The notes: a model not told the origin generated them from the letters alone. 64,000 bases of DNA from Symbiodinium natans (GCA_905221605.1 CAJNDS010000047.1:1-64000); one strand, 5' to 3'; numbered from the stretch's first letter, positions 10,089 through 20,727 are shown. Numbers and translations are program-made.

Positions 10089-11375
10089 CTGACTTGTTTT
10101 GTGTGTTTCTGGGAGGGGAAGGCTTAGGGTTTGGGGTTGGGGGTTTGGGGTGTGTCACATGCTCCGCGCACACCACCGCGCAGGGCGTGTGTTGTGGTGT
10201 GCGCCAAGGTTCACGTCCTCTCCCAACCCGCCCACCCAATTCATGACCTGGGTCGGGTTTATTGGGGGACTTTATAGCTGAGAACTGGTCTGGGAAAAGC
10301 CCAAAAAAACTCCAGGAAAGGCACAAAAAGGCTCAGAAATGGTCTGGGAAAGGCCCAACAAGGTTTGAAATTGTCCGAGGTTTATGCTTTTGGATATTTT
10401 GGGATTTGGGGATTCTTTTGCTTCGAGCTGGTCTGGGAAGACCCCAAAAAAGGCTCAGAATGGTCCAGCAAAGGACAAAAAATCCTCAAAGATAAGCTGA
10501 GAAAGGCCCTTAAACCCTAAACCCTAAACCCTAAAACCCAAACCCCAAACCCTAAACCCCCCCAGGCAGCTCTCGGGCCATAGGCCAGAGGCCTCCACAC
10601 AAGGGGGCCGCTCGCAGGGGCCCTCACAGCCCTACCAGCCAGCTCAGCAAGCTGCGGGGTAGAAACCTCCCAAGCTCCCAGCCGGAGGGGTTGTCAAGGC
10701 CGGGGGCCTGCAGCCCAGGATTTCAGGCAGGGGGGCCTCCCACACAGGCTCCAGCGGAAGGGGGCTCGCTGGCTTTGCAGGGGCCCTCACAACCCCAGCA
10801 GCTCAGATAGGCCTGCGCTGGTGGCCGAGGGCCTCCGCACAGGGGCCTGCATTTTGAAGTTCCAAGCCAGACACCGTTGGCTCTGGTTGTCGCTCTTTAG
10901 ACTAGGAGAATTCAATTGTGTTTGCTGTTGCGGAGTTCGGAGGTTGTTTCGAGCAAGTGCTCTCTAAACCATGAACCCTCAACCCTCAACCCTGAAGCCC
11001 TTAAGCCCCACCAAGTCTTGTAGATATGATGGACTGACACTAGGGGTGCCCAGCAAATGCAGAAAAGGTACATGCCTCTTGCAGCGGATGGATCTTAATG
11101 CTCATTGCCTCTTGTAGTTGATGGATTTCTCAGAAAACCTGCAAACCCTAAACTCTGAACCCAAAAATAAACCCCAAAAAGGGGTACTTCTCGGCATCCG
11201 ACACTCTCTAAACACGCTCCCAAAATGGGGACAGTCTGTGAAAGACTGCTCCAGAGCGTGAGCTCTCAAAGCCACGATTTGGGCTTAGGTTTAGACTTTA
11301 GGGTTAGGGCTTAGGATCCAGAACCCTGATCCCGGAACCCTGAACCCTGAACCCTAAACCCCAAACCCAAACGAC
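10089..11375. other. Intron of gene B with repeats
   Basis: Contains a diverged direct repeat of the type CTGGTCTGGGAAAG...CCCAAAA at 10280-10500, and a GC-rich block at 10560-10870 in which phrases such as GCAGGGGCCCTCACA recur at about 190-bp spacing. No exon recognised. Confidence 0.5.
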
Positions 11376-11495
11376 CAGGGCCACAAGACTTCCGATGATC
11401 CGATCGCGGTGCAATGGTCAACTGGGTGAAGTCCCCAAGCCAGGACCCATAGTTGATGAAGACATTCCTCAGTTTTTGGATTCCCGGCCGGTGAC
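11376..11495 (-). CDS. Exon of gene B
   Basis: Acceptor TTTAG (in ACTTTAGGTC) and donor CCTG/GTCGTT. It includes GIQKLRNVFINYGSWLGDFT and QLTIAPRSDHRKS. Phase 1 in, 1 out, consistent with exons 12174-12286 and 10012-10088. Confidence 0.65.
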
Positions 11496-11826
11496 CTAAA
11501 GTTAAACGGGCGTAGGGTTTAGGGTTTAGGGTTTAGGGTCTAGGGTTTAGGGTTTAGGAACCCCAACCCGCAAGCCTTGACCTTAACTATGTGGGTTTAG
11601 GGCACAGGGCTAGACTTTCGGAGTTTGGGGTTTAAGGTTGTCTTGAGTCTCGAGGGTTGCCTTGAGGATGAAGAGTTGAGGGTGTAGGCTTTCCCCTCTC
11701 CCCCGCGTGATCCGTGCTGGGTTGAGGGCCTGGAAAAGTTGAGCGTTTGGGGTTGGGCTGAAGATTTAAGGTTTGTGGCTTCCCTCTCCCCACCCCTGTG
11801 GTTCGTAGTGGGTTAAGGATTAGAGG

Positions 11827-11919
11827 TTGGGATGTTCCCCCTTATACCAGCAGTCCTTAAAAAAAGGGATTATCGTACCCCCTCTGATCATCCTGCTAGA
11901 ATAAGGGGGAACGTCCCAA
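11827..11919. mobile_element. MITE-like element, family M1
   Basis: Starts TTGGGATGTTCCCCC, ends GGGGGAACGTCCCAA; interior CAGTCCTTAA. Lies in an intron of gene B. Confidence 0.8.
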
Positions 11920-12173
11920 ATTCGGGGCTTGGGAGGGTGGGGGAGACACCATGGGGAGGGGGGGTGGGGGCCCTATGAACGCGCGCCGCGCCTTCGCATG
12001 AACCCTAAGCCCCAAGCCCCTCGAAACCCTAACCCCAAACCCTAAACCCTAAACCCTAGACCCTAAACCCAAAACCCCCCAAAACTCTAAACCCCAAAAC
12101 CCTTTTCAGTCGGAAACCCTAAACCCTAAACCCTAAACCCTAAACCCTAAACCCTAAACCCTAAACCCTAAAC

Positions 12174-12286
12174 CCGAAGATGTTTGGAGCAAGGCTGAGG
12201 TGATTGGGACTTGAGGGAGCTGCAAGGTTTCGTTCAGGGCTTCAGAAGCATGTGGAGATCCCCCTGTGCTTTGTGCGGCGCGCCGG
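12174..12286 (-). CDS. Exon of gene B
   Basis: Acceptor AACAAG, donor TCGG/GTTTAGGG at the edge of a nine-unit telomeric block. It reads RRAAQSTGGSPHASEALNET then LQLPQVPITSALLQTSS. Takes AG from 12730-12779 and gives G to 11376-11495, both in frame. Confidence 0.6.
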
Positions 12287-12639
12287 CTTGTTAGGGTTTA
12301 GGGTTTAGGGTTTAGGTATAGATTCTGTAAGCAAATATGGTTCATTCAAGAAGAGTGTTCTCCGCGCTCGTTTTCTTCCGTGAGCCTCCGCTGCACTCTC
12401 CCCATTGATCAGCTCACCGTTCTTGCACTTAACGACGTCATGTGCGCTCTCATGAAGCTGCCGGCTCTAAGAAAAAACACATGTGGGAGTTGATCAAAAA
12501 AGCCTGCTCCGAAAATTGTTCCCATTTTCCTTTGTAAACCAATAGGAACCCTAAACAAATAACACCCATGTATTTGTTGAGGGTTGTTCAAAAAACCTAA
12601 AGACGTAAGGAACCATCGTAGGGTTTCGACCTTGGGGGA

Positions 12640-12705
12640 TTAGGGGGGGGGGAGGGGGGGGAGGAGGGGGGGGAGGGGGAGGGGGGGGGAGGGGGGGGGG
12701 GGGTA
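12640..12705. repeat. G-rich simple repeat (G6-9 with single A)
   Basis: Runs of G separated by single A bases, immediately before a TTGAGGG/TTTAGGG block; prone to assembly error. The Pro-rich open frame across it is an artefact. Confidence 0.9.
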
Positions 12706-12729
12706 GGGTTGAGGGTTTAGGGTTAATGC

Positions 12730-12779
12730 CTTCCTGGTGACTCTTCATCGAAGATGTGCCAGCGGGGAATTGGAGGGAG
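12730..12779 (-). CDS. Exon of gene B
   Basis: Acceptor AAAGGAG, then LPPIPRWHIFDEESPG and a probable GC donor. PRWHIFD resembles the segment after the conserved acidic helix of nucleotide-diphospho-sugar transferases. Phase agrees with both neighbours. Confidence 0.6.
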
Positions 12780-13138
12780 CTCCTTTGACAAGGCAAACCC
12801 CGAACCCTAAATCCCTAAACCATCAAACCTGAGCCCTCTGAGCCTCAATTATGGAGCCCTTCCTCCCGAAACCCCAAGACCCTAACGTTCGAGGGACACA
12901 ACCTAGCAGCACCAAACGGCATTCAAGGGTTCACAACTCATCCCCTTGAGGCCCAAAAGGGCTCTCTGCATCTTCTCCATAAGCCCCACCCCCTAGGTGT
13001 GGGTGGAGGATTTTGGCTTTTGGGTTTTGGGGTTCGGGATTTTGGGCTTCTCGGTGCAGGGCCTACGGGTTAGACCCTAAACCCCAGACCCTAGACCCTA
13101 AAACCCTCAACTAGGAGATTGGGTTTTGGGCTCAGGGC

Positions 13139-13207
13139 TTCCTCCAGGTCGGCAGAAATTTTCTCCGTGTAGTTCAGAAACGCGCTGATGGCTCGCTGGT
13201 CGTGCTC
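13139..13207 (-). CDS. Exon of gene B (EHDQRA / FLNYTE)
   Basis: Acceptor AATGAG, 23 codons EHDQRAISAFLNYTEKISAD then LEE, probable GC donor. The D-Q-R-A and F-L-N-Y-T-E segments are characteristic of the nucleotide-diphospho-sugar transferase fold. It continues HPY of exon 13760-13824 without a gap. An M3 element lies 14 bases upstream of the exon, inside the intron. Confidence 0.75.
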
Positions 13208-13221
13208 CTCATTTTTGTGTG

Positions 13222-13313
13222 AAGGAAAAAAGTATATACTTTCTAGGTATAAGTCGCCATAATGTGGAACCCAGGACAAAAAAAAGGAATTAAAGTACAG
13301 TACTGCAAAACCC
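13222..13313. mobile_element. MITE-like element, family M3
   Basis: About 92 bp with GTATATACTTTCTAGGTATA, an internal AGTCGCCATAATGTGGAACCC and an end GTACAGTACTGCAAAACCC. Copies at 13934, 18087 and 20378. Confidence 0.7.
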
Positions 13314-13759
13314 AGGGGTCGCTTCTGGCCTCGGGTGTTTAGGGGCTTGGGGTTTAGGGTTTGGGGTTTATGGTTTGGGTTTTAGGGTTTGGGGTTTAGG
13401 GTTTAGGGCTTGGGGTTTAGGGGTTGGGTTTTAGGGTTTAGGTGGAGGATTCGGCTTCAGAATCAGTCGAACGGATTCTTGGTCCTTCTACTGCCTGCTG
13501 CCTCCTGAAGCCCCGGCCTTGGTCTGTGGGCCCTCTAGTGCCCCCTATTTGGGTCGAATCCCACAAAGAAGAGCTCAACACACCTGAAAAGCCCTGATTG
13601 GCCCCTGCCCCCAAGCCTCTAAGGCATTCCAAAAGAATCGAATATGGGTTCTACAGTGCATTCTAGCCTGCCCGCAACCTCTCGCCAAGAGGAGGGGTTT
13701 AGGGTTTAGGGTTTAGGGTTTAGGGTTTAGGGCTTTCGGCTTTATGCAGCCAGGGGCGC

Positions 13760-13824
13760 ATACGGATGGTCGTAGAGCCAGCGCACGAGCTCGAAGAGCC
13801 ATCGGTGGGTACGTGGCCGTGCAC
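13760..13824 (-). CDS. Exon of gene B (WLYDHPY)
   Basis: Acceptor CCCAAG and GC donor TAT/GCGCCC enclose ARPRTHRWLFELVRWLYDHP plus Y. Joining to 13139-13207 gives HPYEHDQRA, the expected order in this family. Takes one base from exon 15017-15092. Confidence 0.75.
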
Positions 13825-13933
13825 CTTGGGCTCCCCTGGCTCTCCCCCTACTTTGGAGTAGGGTTTAGGGTTTAGGGTTTAGGGTTTAGGGTTTAGGGTT
13901 TGGGGTTTAAGGTTTAGGGTTTAGGGTTTAGGG

Positions 13934-14025
13934 CCCTGGAAAAAAGTATATACTTTTTGGGTATAAGTAGCGAAAATAGGAACCCAGAACCAAAAAAAGG
14001 ATTAAAGTATAGTACCCCAAAACCC
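13934..14025. mobile_element. MITE-like element, family M3
   Basis: Close copy: GTATATACTTTTTGGGTATA, AAGTAGCGAAAATAGGAACCC, AAAGTATAGTACCCCAAAACC. Confidence 0.75.
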
Positions 14026-14415
14026 AGTTATTCTCTAAGGAATGGCCTCCGCTCAACCAGAAAGCAGATAGTGGAACCCTTGCCCATCTTCGCGTCGTGG
14101 TGCCACAGCCCTACCTAGCCTTCACCAATTCCATGCACTTCCTCTGCAACACCCAACAAGAGCATTCACACGGGAATAACTAACTTTCCTGTGGAAAAAG
14201 CAAGGTTCCGCTCACCTCCATCAAAAGAGAACAGGCCGCACTAAGCATAGGCTACTGCACTCATTTTGCTTGCTGGTTGTGTCATGTCGTTCTCATACTC
14301 ATAGAACCCAGACTCTAAAACCCTAGACCCTAAACCCTCAACCCTACACCCCCAAACTTGTTGGATCCCCAGACCAATACAATGCAAGTGTGGAACGCAC
14401 CTGCAACTGCGCTGC

Positions 14416-14521
14416 ATGGTAGCCCAGTAACCATATTATGATCAGGGCACCCTTTTTTGGGTTGGTTATTTTATGAGGGAAACCATAAACAAAAGGGTAA
14501 AGGGTACCACTGGGCTGCCAA
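14416..14521. mobile_element. MITE-like element, family M2
   Basis: Ends TGGTAGCCCAGTAACC and GGTACCACTGGGCTGCCA are near-perfect inverted repeats. Copies at 26095 and 55649. Confidence 0.7.
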
Positions 14522-15016
14522 TACTGGAACATAGCACAATATGCCGGAATTAGCACGGCATGCTTTTACTGTACTTTGCCACCTTATGCTACTTTGCAAC
14601 CGCCCACAGCGCCTTGACCAAAGAATCACAGACTTATTGTGATCCATATTCGATATACTGTAAGATTTCTTGAAATGAGAATTTTGAACAATATATCCAA
14701 ATCATGGTTAGCTTTAAAACTCATGTTCAGAAGCCTGAATCAAGGACGATTTTGGATTGCTTCATAAAAGCAACCCTGACAAAGCAACCAACAAAAATCG
14801 CAAAGACCATCCGGTCAGGCAGTTCTGCACCGAAGGAATCTAGTCAATGCCAAGACAAAGAAGCAAAAAACACGGGCAAACAAACACTACAACAAGGTAT
14901 ACGCAAAAGACGGGAAAAGAAACCGTTCAGGGTTAGGGTTCAGGTTTGATGGTTAACCCTAAACCCTAGACCCTAGACCCTACAAAAAGGAATGGCGAAA
15001 AGACGACAAAACATAC
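14522..15016. other. AT-richer intron stretch of gene B
   Basis: No telomeric blocks until 14950. A plus-strand open frame at 14704-14949 is basic and Lys/Thr rich; it lacks splice or start support and opposes all other exons, so it is not called. Confidence 0.45.
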
Positions 15017-15092
15017 CACTGGGAATCTTGGCCCTTTCAAGTGAGGTGCGGATGTAGAAAAAGCCATTGCAGAGGCAGTCCGAATCGAGATC
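15017..15092 (-). CDS. Exon of gene B (CNGFFYIR)
   Basis: Acceptor CTCCTGAG and canonical donor GTG/GTATGT (donor at 15016). The frame is DLDSDCLCNGFFYIRTSLER then AKIPS. The C-x-C-N-G-F-F-Y-hydrophobic-R segment is a hallmark of the nucleotide-diphospho-sugar transferase family. Confidence 0.8.
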
Positions 15093-15798
15093 CTCAGGAG
15101 AGGGCTTAGGGCTTAGGGTTTAGGGTTTAGGATTCAGGGTTTAGGGTTTAGGGAGATCGGACGGGCACTGTGACCAAGTGAAACCAACAAAAGGACAATA
15201 CCCCCGAAACCACTCTATACCTTTCAACCAAGGTATTTATGTAATCTTCCTGATGAACCTAATGAGAATCGAAAATACTGCAATGAGTGAGCAATTGGGG
15301 ATGTTTGGGGTTTGGGTTTTAGTGTTTGGACTGACTCCTGCCGAGACCAAGTCCCAAGAAGCTCGTATGCACGAGTCGCCGCGTGCGGAACCTCCCCCAA
15401 AATCCCGAATTCGGGTTGAGTCGTGCCGGACATTGAAACCACGTCCCAAAAGGATGCGGGAGTACCATAGGACAGGAGCCCGACAACCCAGCCTTTCACT
15501 ACAGGTCTTGAAGTCTGAGAGTGGAACGCATGTAGTACCTGTTCTGTGAAGATTCGGGCATACTCAGTTGTCCAGTACCTAGGGGTTTTCAAGGTTAACC
15601 TTTGGGAATATAAGGGGAATGTATTAACCCAAAAAGGTTAAAGGTTACCTACTCTACTACTAAGCATAGGACCCCACAGCCTCAAATAGATGAACAATGA
15701 TCAACCTAAGCACTCAGCCCTACACTTTACCAAGCCCTCAAGCCCTCTGTGGTCCGATCTTATGGTCTAAACCCTAAACCCTAAACCCTAAACCTTAC
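15093..15798. other. Intron of gene B, possible additional exon
   Basis: The minus strand is open over about 15300-15560 (for example KGWVVGLLSYGTPASFWDVV), but the plus strand is open too and no clean splice pair was found. Phases of exons 15799-15914 and 15017-15092 do not join directly, so a small missed exon or another donor is likely here. Confidence 0.4.
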
Positions 15799-15914
15799 AA
15801 GGTGGTCCGCTCAGGCTCATAGCCCATCAACAGGTCGTAGCCCCTGGCAGCCTGAGCAATCGCGGCGGTGGGATGGCGCACCTGGGCACACTTAGGCTTT
15901 ATGGCATTCGGATG
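15799..15914 (-). CDS. Exon of gene B (GYDLL)
   Basis: Acceptor TTTTGAG, donor TT/GTAAGG. Frame HPNAIKPKCAQVRHPTAAIA then QAARGYDLLMGYEPERTT. The G-Y-D-L-L segment sits just before the CNGFF motif in this family, as here. Confidence 0.7.
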
Positions 15915-16678
15915 CTCAAAACCCTAAACCCTAAACCCTAAACCCTAAACCCTAAACCCTAAACCCTAAACTCTAAACCCTAAACCCTAAACCCTAAACC
16001 CTAAACCCTAAACCCAAGCTGAGGGCTCCAGGGCTCAAGGAGCTGAGGGCTGTCCCTCCTTACTTGTGAGGGCGGTGCGAGGACGACATGGCAAAAAAAG
16101 AAGATAGGGGCCCTAAACCCTAAACCCTAAACCCTAAACCCCAAACCCTAAACCCTAAACCCTAAACCCTTTTTACACCCCCAAGTAGAATAGAATCCCT
16201 TCAAAGGGACGCCCAAAAATGGTAGCCCTGCTTTGGGAAATTGCCAGGTGTGTTTCGGGCTCGCATGCACGGGTTCCCAAAGCCAGACATCTGCACTTTC
16301 CACCGCAGACTCACATGAGGCAGGGCTCATACTACTGTTTTGATTTAGGGTTCAGGGTTGAGGGTGCGTAGGGTGCGTGTATGTAGGATTCCTTGACAAT
16401 ACTGGTGAGTGTATATTCGGTGACGTTTTGGGATGCCAGTCATACAAACCCGTATTCACATGGGGATAGGATACAGCCAAATCTTCTTGGTTTTCTTTGT
16501 TGTGCTTTCCTTGTTCTTTGTTGGTCCTGCTTTTGAATCGAAACCTACCGGGCCAGGCTAGTAGAGGGCGGCTGAACACGCTGTCCGGGTGTTTGGGAAG
16601 GTGCGTTTAAGGAATGAGGCTTGGGCTTCGACGCGCCTCACGATGCAAACTCCTTGCACGGAACGCAGGCCAAGCCAC

Positions 16679-16716
16679 GAGGAAGATGTCGAAATCCAAC
16701 CACATGACGTCCAAAC
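16679..16716 (-). CDS. Exon of gene B with the acidic DFD motif
   Basis: Reads LDVMWLDFDIFL after acceptor ACCGAG. The W-x-D-x-D pattern is the nucleotide-sugar and metal-binding site of GT-A-type transferases. It joins in phase to 17430-17467 through a GC-AG intron. Longer acceptor choices upstream (CHRGLDV) are possible. Confidence 0.7.
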
Positions 16717-17429
16717 CTCGGTGGCAAGCTGCCTGCACTTGACAAACAGAAAGCATCCGAGCACAGGCTCTGGTAAAGAGACTAAACATAGATGAGGTTG
16801 TCCCTTCAATGACGTGTTCCCTCACATTGCAGATGGGGCATCCGCCCACAATCTTCATCCTCTCCCTTACCCCCTGCATCCCTGAACTGCAGCCACACAA
16901 AAGTGTTCTAGAAGGATGAATATAATTCAAACATCAAAATATCAAGGGCAGTCGTTGTTTACCCTCAACTGCTACGTTCTGTCGGTTGCTGGGCTTCTTG
17001 CTCCTCACATACACCTTCAGCCCTAAGCCCTAAACGCCTAAACCCAAGTTCTTAACATTCAACTACCAAAAAAACAGGGGGATGCACACATGCTACTGCC
17101 CTTTTTTAGGGGTTTGTTTGTGCCCCCTAAACCCTAAACTCTAAACCCTAAACCTAAACCCAAAACCCTACACCCCTTTCTATCGATCCCTGTGCAGGCT
17201 TTTGTCATCCTTCACCAGTTGCAGGGTCTCCAGGTGCAGCAAACAGGAGCCCTAACACCCTACAGGGTAGGGTTTAGGGTTTAGGGTTTAGGGTTTAGGG
17301 TTTAGGGTTTAGGGCTTAGGGTTTAGGGTTTAGGGTTTAGGGTTTGGGGTTTGGGGTTTAGGGTTTAGGTTTTAGGGCTACTAGGGTTCCAGGACTTCGG
17401 GTTGACGGGTCGGTTAGCATCCAGGCCGC

Positions 17430-17467
17430 CCAGTTGCAGCGCGACCAGCAGCAAGGTGTACTTGTTC
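17430..17467 (-). CDS. Exon of gene B (NKYTLLLVALQL)
   Basis: Acceptor GCTGCAG, GC donor CTGG/GCGGCC. Reads NKYTLLLVALQL and, after splicing, LQLGLDVMWLDFD, the expected helix before the acidic motif. A GT donor 23 bases further on is an alternative. Confidence 0.65.
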
Positions 17468-17571
17468 CTGCAGCGAGGGCTAGATATTCGTTTTGGGATT
17501 CGTGCACTTTACATCCTAAACCCTAAACCCTAAACCCTAAACCCGAAACCCTAAGCCTTAGGATTTATAGG

Positions 17572-17722
17572 TTGGGAATGTTCCCCCTTATACTTACAGT
17601 CCTTAATGGGGATTAAGGTATACGATAATCCCTAGTAAGGGCTTTGTGTATAAGGGGGGAACATCCCAATTTGCAAGGGTTTTGGGCTTCTAGGGGTTTG
17701 GGGGGGGGGGGGGGGGGGGGGG
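17572..17722. mobile_element. M1 element followed by a G23 run
   Basis: The M1 palindrome spans 17572-17669 (TTGGGAATGTTCCCCC ... GGGGGGAACATCCCAA). A run of about 23 G follows at 17700-17722. Confidence 0.8.
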
Positions 17723-18086
17723 TGTGTCTTTTGTAGGCCAGGTCTCCTCATTCCAAGGCAACCTGTGAATAAGGGTTTAGGGTTTAGCGTTTAGGGCTTA
17801 GGATTTAGGGTTTAGTATAGGTGTTAAAAGGGCGTCGTGCCTGCAGCACGCCACTGGGTTTAGGGTGTTTGCTCAAGTGCACAATGGGCTTGAAATGCTT
17901 GTGTGGGGGCCCCATTTAGGGTGTTTTAAGGTTCAGGATTCGAGTTTTTGGGATTCAGGCTCTGATGTGAGCTTACGATGCTAAAGGACCCTTAGTACAG
18001 AAAACAAATAGTAGGATCCCCTTATAAGACGGACCCCCCACGAAGGTATCCCCAATATCATTAACCCCCAGGTGTTGTCGGAGTAG

Positions 18087-18180
18087 GCCCTGGAAAAAAG
18101 TATATACTGTTTAGATCTAAGTAGCTATAATAGGAACCCAGAACCAACAAAAGCATTGAAGTATAGTACTCCAAAACCCT
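18087..18180. mobile_element. MITE-like element, family M3
   Basis: GTATATACTGTTTAGATCTA, ATAATAGGAACCCAGAACC and AAGTATAGTACTCCAAAACC match the 13934 copy. Confidence 0.75.
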
Positions 18181-18346
18181 AAAACTCTAAACCCCAAACC
18201 CTAAACCCTAAATAGCTACAATGGGAACCCGGAACCTATAACAAGCCCCCCGAAACCCAGCTGTGTTGCATGCCAGAAGTACTCCAAAACCCTAAACCCT
18301 AAACCCTAAACCCTAAACCCTAAACCCTAAACCCCAAAGCTCTTGC

Positions 18347-18425
18347 ATGCCAGAAGTCAGCACGGACACGGAGGCACGCACGCAGAGCTCTGGCACGTGG
18401 TGGGCTCTGCAGAGGTCGTAGGCCT
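18347..18425 (-). CDS. Exon of gene B (EAYDLCRAHHV)
   Basis: Acceptor CTGCTAG, GC donor GCAAGAG. Reads AYDLCRAHHVPELCVRASVS. The A-Y-x-x-C-R segment follows the first strand in nucleotide-diphospho-sugar transferases. Left flank CCCTAAA, right flank TTTAGGG. Confidence 0.65.
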
Positions 18426-19599
18426 CTAGCAGCCGACGGGTTCACCAGGGTTTAGGGTTTAGGGTTAGGGTTTGGAGTTTTGGGTTTAGGGTTTGGGGTT
18501 TAGGGTTCAGGGTTTGGAGTTTAGGGTTCAGGGTTTAGGGTTTAGGGTTTAGGGTTTAGGGTCTAGGGTTTGGGGTTTAGGGTTCAGGGTTTGGAGTTTA
18601 GGGTTCAGGGTTTAGGGTTTAGGGTTTGGGGTTTAGGGTTTCGGGCTTAGGGTTCAGGGCTTCGGGTTCAGGACTGGGAGTTACGGATCTGTGGGGGAGG
18701 GGGGGTTAGGGTTCAGGGTTTAGGGTTGAGGGTTGAGGGCTTAGGGTTTAGGGTTCAGGGAATCGAACAACCCCAACGGTGATTATTGGAGTTGAAGGTG
18801 CGAAGGGGCAGAAGGCCAAGCTTCAGAGCACTGTAAGCTCTAGATGAGGTAGTCCTACATTACCCTCAACTTTGGGTTCAGGGTTCAGGGTTCAGGGTTC
18901 AGGGTTTAGGGTTTAGGGCGTAGGGCTTAGGACCCCTTGAGCCCCAAACTCTAAACGCAACTCGTCCCTCGGGAGTGCCTCGGCATCCAGTGTTGCCTCA
19001 GAACGTGTCAGACGTGACTAGGTCTTTGAGAGTAGTGGTTGACTAGGCAACTCAAAGAAAGAAGCTCCTAAGCCCCAAGCTCCAAACCCCGCATCTTGGT
19101 TTAAGTCATGCTTTGGTTTTCTGGAGAAGATTGCTGCGTGCCCGGGCGGGGGGGGGGACGCCTTACCTGGAAAATATTGCTGGGGATCCCCTTACCTGTT
19201 CTGCAGATTGAAGACTGGGGGGCTCGAAGCCGCAAAGCTTCAGGGACTAAAGCGCTGCGGGCTCAAGGTTGGGAGGGGAATTCAGCGGGTTTAGGGTTTA
19301 GGGTTTAGGGTTTAGGGTTTAGGGGTTTAGGGTTTAGGGTTGAGGGGTTGAGGGTTTAGGGTTTAGGGTGGAGGCGCCAGGATCCCAAACCCCAAGCCCC
19401 AACCGTTTTGGGGTGCCACAGAGAGGGCTTCGACCCCCCCCTGGGTCACAGGATAAGCCCTAAACCCCCAACCCCCACCCCTTAACCCTCAACTCTGAAC
19501 CCTGAGGGTCGAGGGTTTGGGGTCTTCGGGTTTCTTAAACCGACCCCTACACCCTACACCCAAAACCCTAAATGTTCAGTGCAGTTGAGGATCAAGCAC

Positions 19600-19691
19600 G
19601 AGGTTGACGAGGCCCAAAGTCTTGGCGCGGAGGGCCCATCCGCTGATGAAGCGGTTCATGCGGCCATAGACCATGGTGACGTACACCAGTC
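19600..19691 (-). CDS. Exon of gene B, first strand of transferase domain
   Basis: Acceptor GACAAG, donor CTC/GTGCTTGA. Frame LVYVTMVYGRMNRFISGWAL then RAKTLGLVNL. The order hydrophobic strand, aromatic-rich helix, LGLxNL matches the N-terminus of the nucleotide-diphospho-sugar transferase fold. Confidence 0.7.
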
Positions 19692-20183
19692 CTTGTCACC
19701 GCTGTTTCGAGGGCTTGGAGGGTCCCCCCACACCGTGTCTAAAACACCTAACCCTGAAACCCTGAAACCCTAAAACCCTAATTTCTCCGGTCTTTCCAAC
19801 CTCCGGCACCGCGTCTGAGACCCGGCGCAGTTTTCAAATTAGGGCATTTCCATAGAGTAAGCTTCAGTTTTAGGGTGTAGGGGTTAAGTTCACATGATGC
19901 GGATTATTGAACTTTCAGACTATCAAGGGTACGTACGGCTAGGAAGTACCTGAAACCTACCTGAAGCCATGAACCCTAAACGCCACAAGGCCCCAGAAAC
20001 CCCAAACCCTAAACCCTAAACCCCATCAAAGTTCCCAACCAAATCTCGGTCATTCTCCGCGTCCGAGACGGCTTCGCTGGAAGTCGCCCTGATAGGGATG
20101 GCGGAAGGAGATCCAGGGCTTGAGGTGTTTAGGGTTTAGGGTTTAGAGTTTTGTGGTTTTTTAGGGCTTGGGGGTTTTAGGGA

Positions 20184-20287
20184 ACTACTATTTGCTTCAG
20201 AACCCCCAACAAGCATATTCTTCCTTATGTGGGCAATTTAGGGATTATAGTTCTGAGTTTTTGGGGGTTCTTTAGCAAATAGTAATA
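20184..20287. mobile_element. MITE-like element, family M5
   Basis: Ends ACTACTATTTGCTTCAGAAC and GTTCTTTAGCAAATAGTA are inverted repeats around CCCCC / GGGGG. Confidence 0.8.
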
Positions 20288-20377
20288 AAGCACTCTCCAG
20301 CGCCGAACCTTGACAGCGCTCTCGTCCATGCGTGTCAGCCAGCCCCCTACACCAAACCTCACACCAACTTTGGAGTA

Positions 20378-20727
20378 GACCCTGAAAAAAAGTACATATG
20401 TTTTAGGTATAAGTAGCAACATAAGAGCTCAGAGCCAAGAAAAGTAGTAAATTATAGTAATACGTTTTAGGTATAAGTAGCAAAATAAGAGCTCAGAACC
20501 AAGAAAAGTAGTAAAGTATAGTAATACGTTTTAGGTATAAGTAGCAAAAATAAGAGCTCAGAACCAAGAACAGTAGTAAAAAAAGTAATACGTTTTAGGT
20601 ATAAGTAGCAAACATAAGAGCTCAGAACCAAGAACAGCAGTAAAAAAAGTAATACGTTTTAGGTATAAGTAGCAAACATAAGAGCTCAGAACCAAGAAAA
20701 GTAGTAAAGTATAGTACTCCAAAACCC
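20378..20727. mobile_element. M3 element with internal 64-bp tandem expansion
   Basis: An M3 copy whose TTTTAGGTATAAGTAGC segment recurs at 20401, 20465, 20529, 20593 and 20657, an exact 64-bp period, before the normal M3 end at about 20727. The units differ by a few bases. Confidence 0.85.

Larger units (their letters stand above)
10012..19691 (-). other. Gene B: nucleotide-diphospho-sugar transferase-like gene
   Basis: Twelve exons recognised by motif order, from the first strand (19691) to a stop (10012). Such enzymes move a sugar from a nucleotide-sugar donor to an acceptor, usually in Golgi or secretory compartments. The last seven exons (15017-15092, 13760-13824, 13139-13207, 12730-12779, 12174-12286, 11376-11495, 10012-10088) join with consistent phase. 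The 5' end is not defined; exons at 21-23 kb may belong to it. Family from recalled motifs, not a search; acceptor and sugar unknown. Confidence 0.7.

Noticed and set aside
12551-12796. Proline-run open frame
   Set aside because: It translates the G-rich simple repeat at 12640-12705.
13438-13632. Minus-strand open frame of 64 codons
   Set aside because: No acceptor/donor pair consistent with its neighbours; gene B joins correctly without it.
14704-14949. Plus-strand 81-codon open frame rich in Lys and Thr
   Set aside because: It opposes all other exons, has no splice or start evidence, and ends in telomeric repeat.
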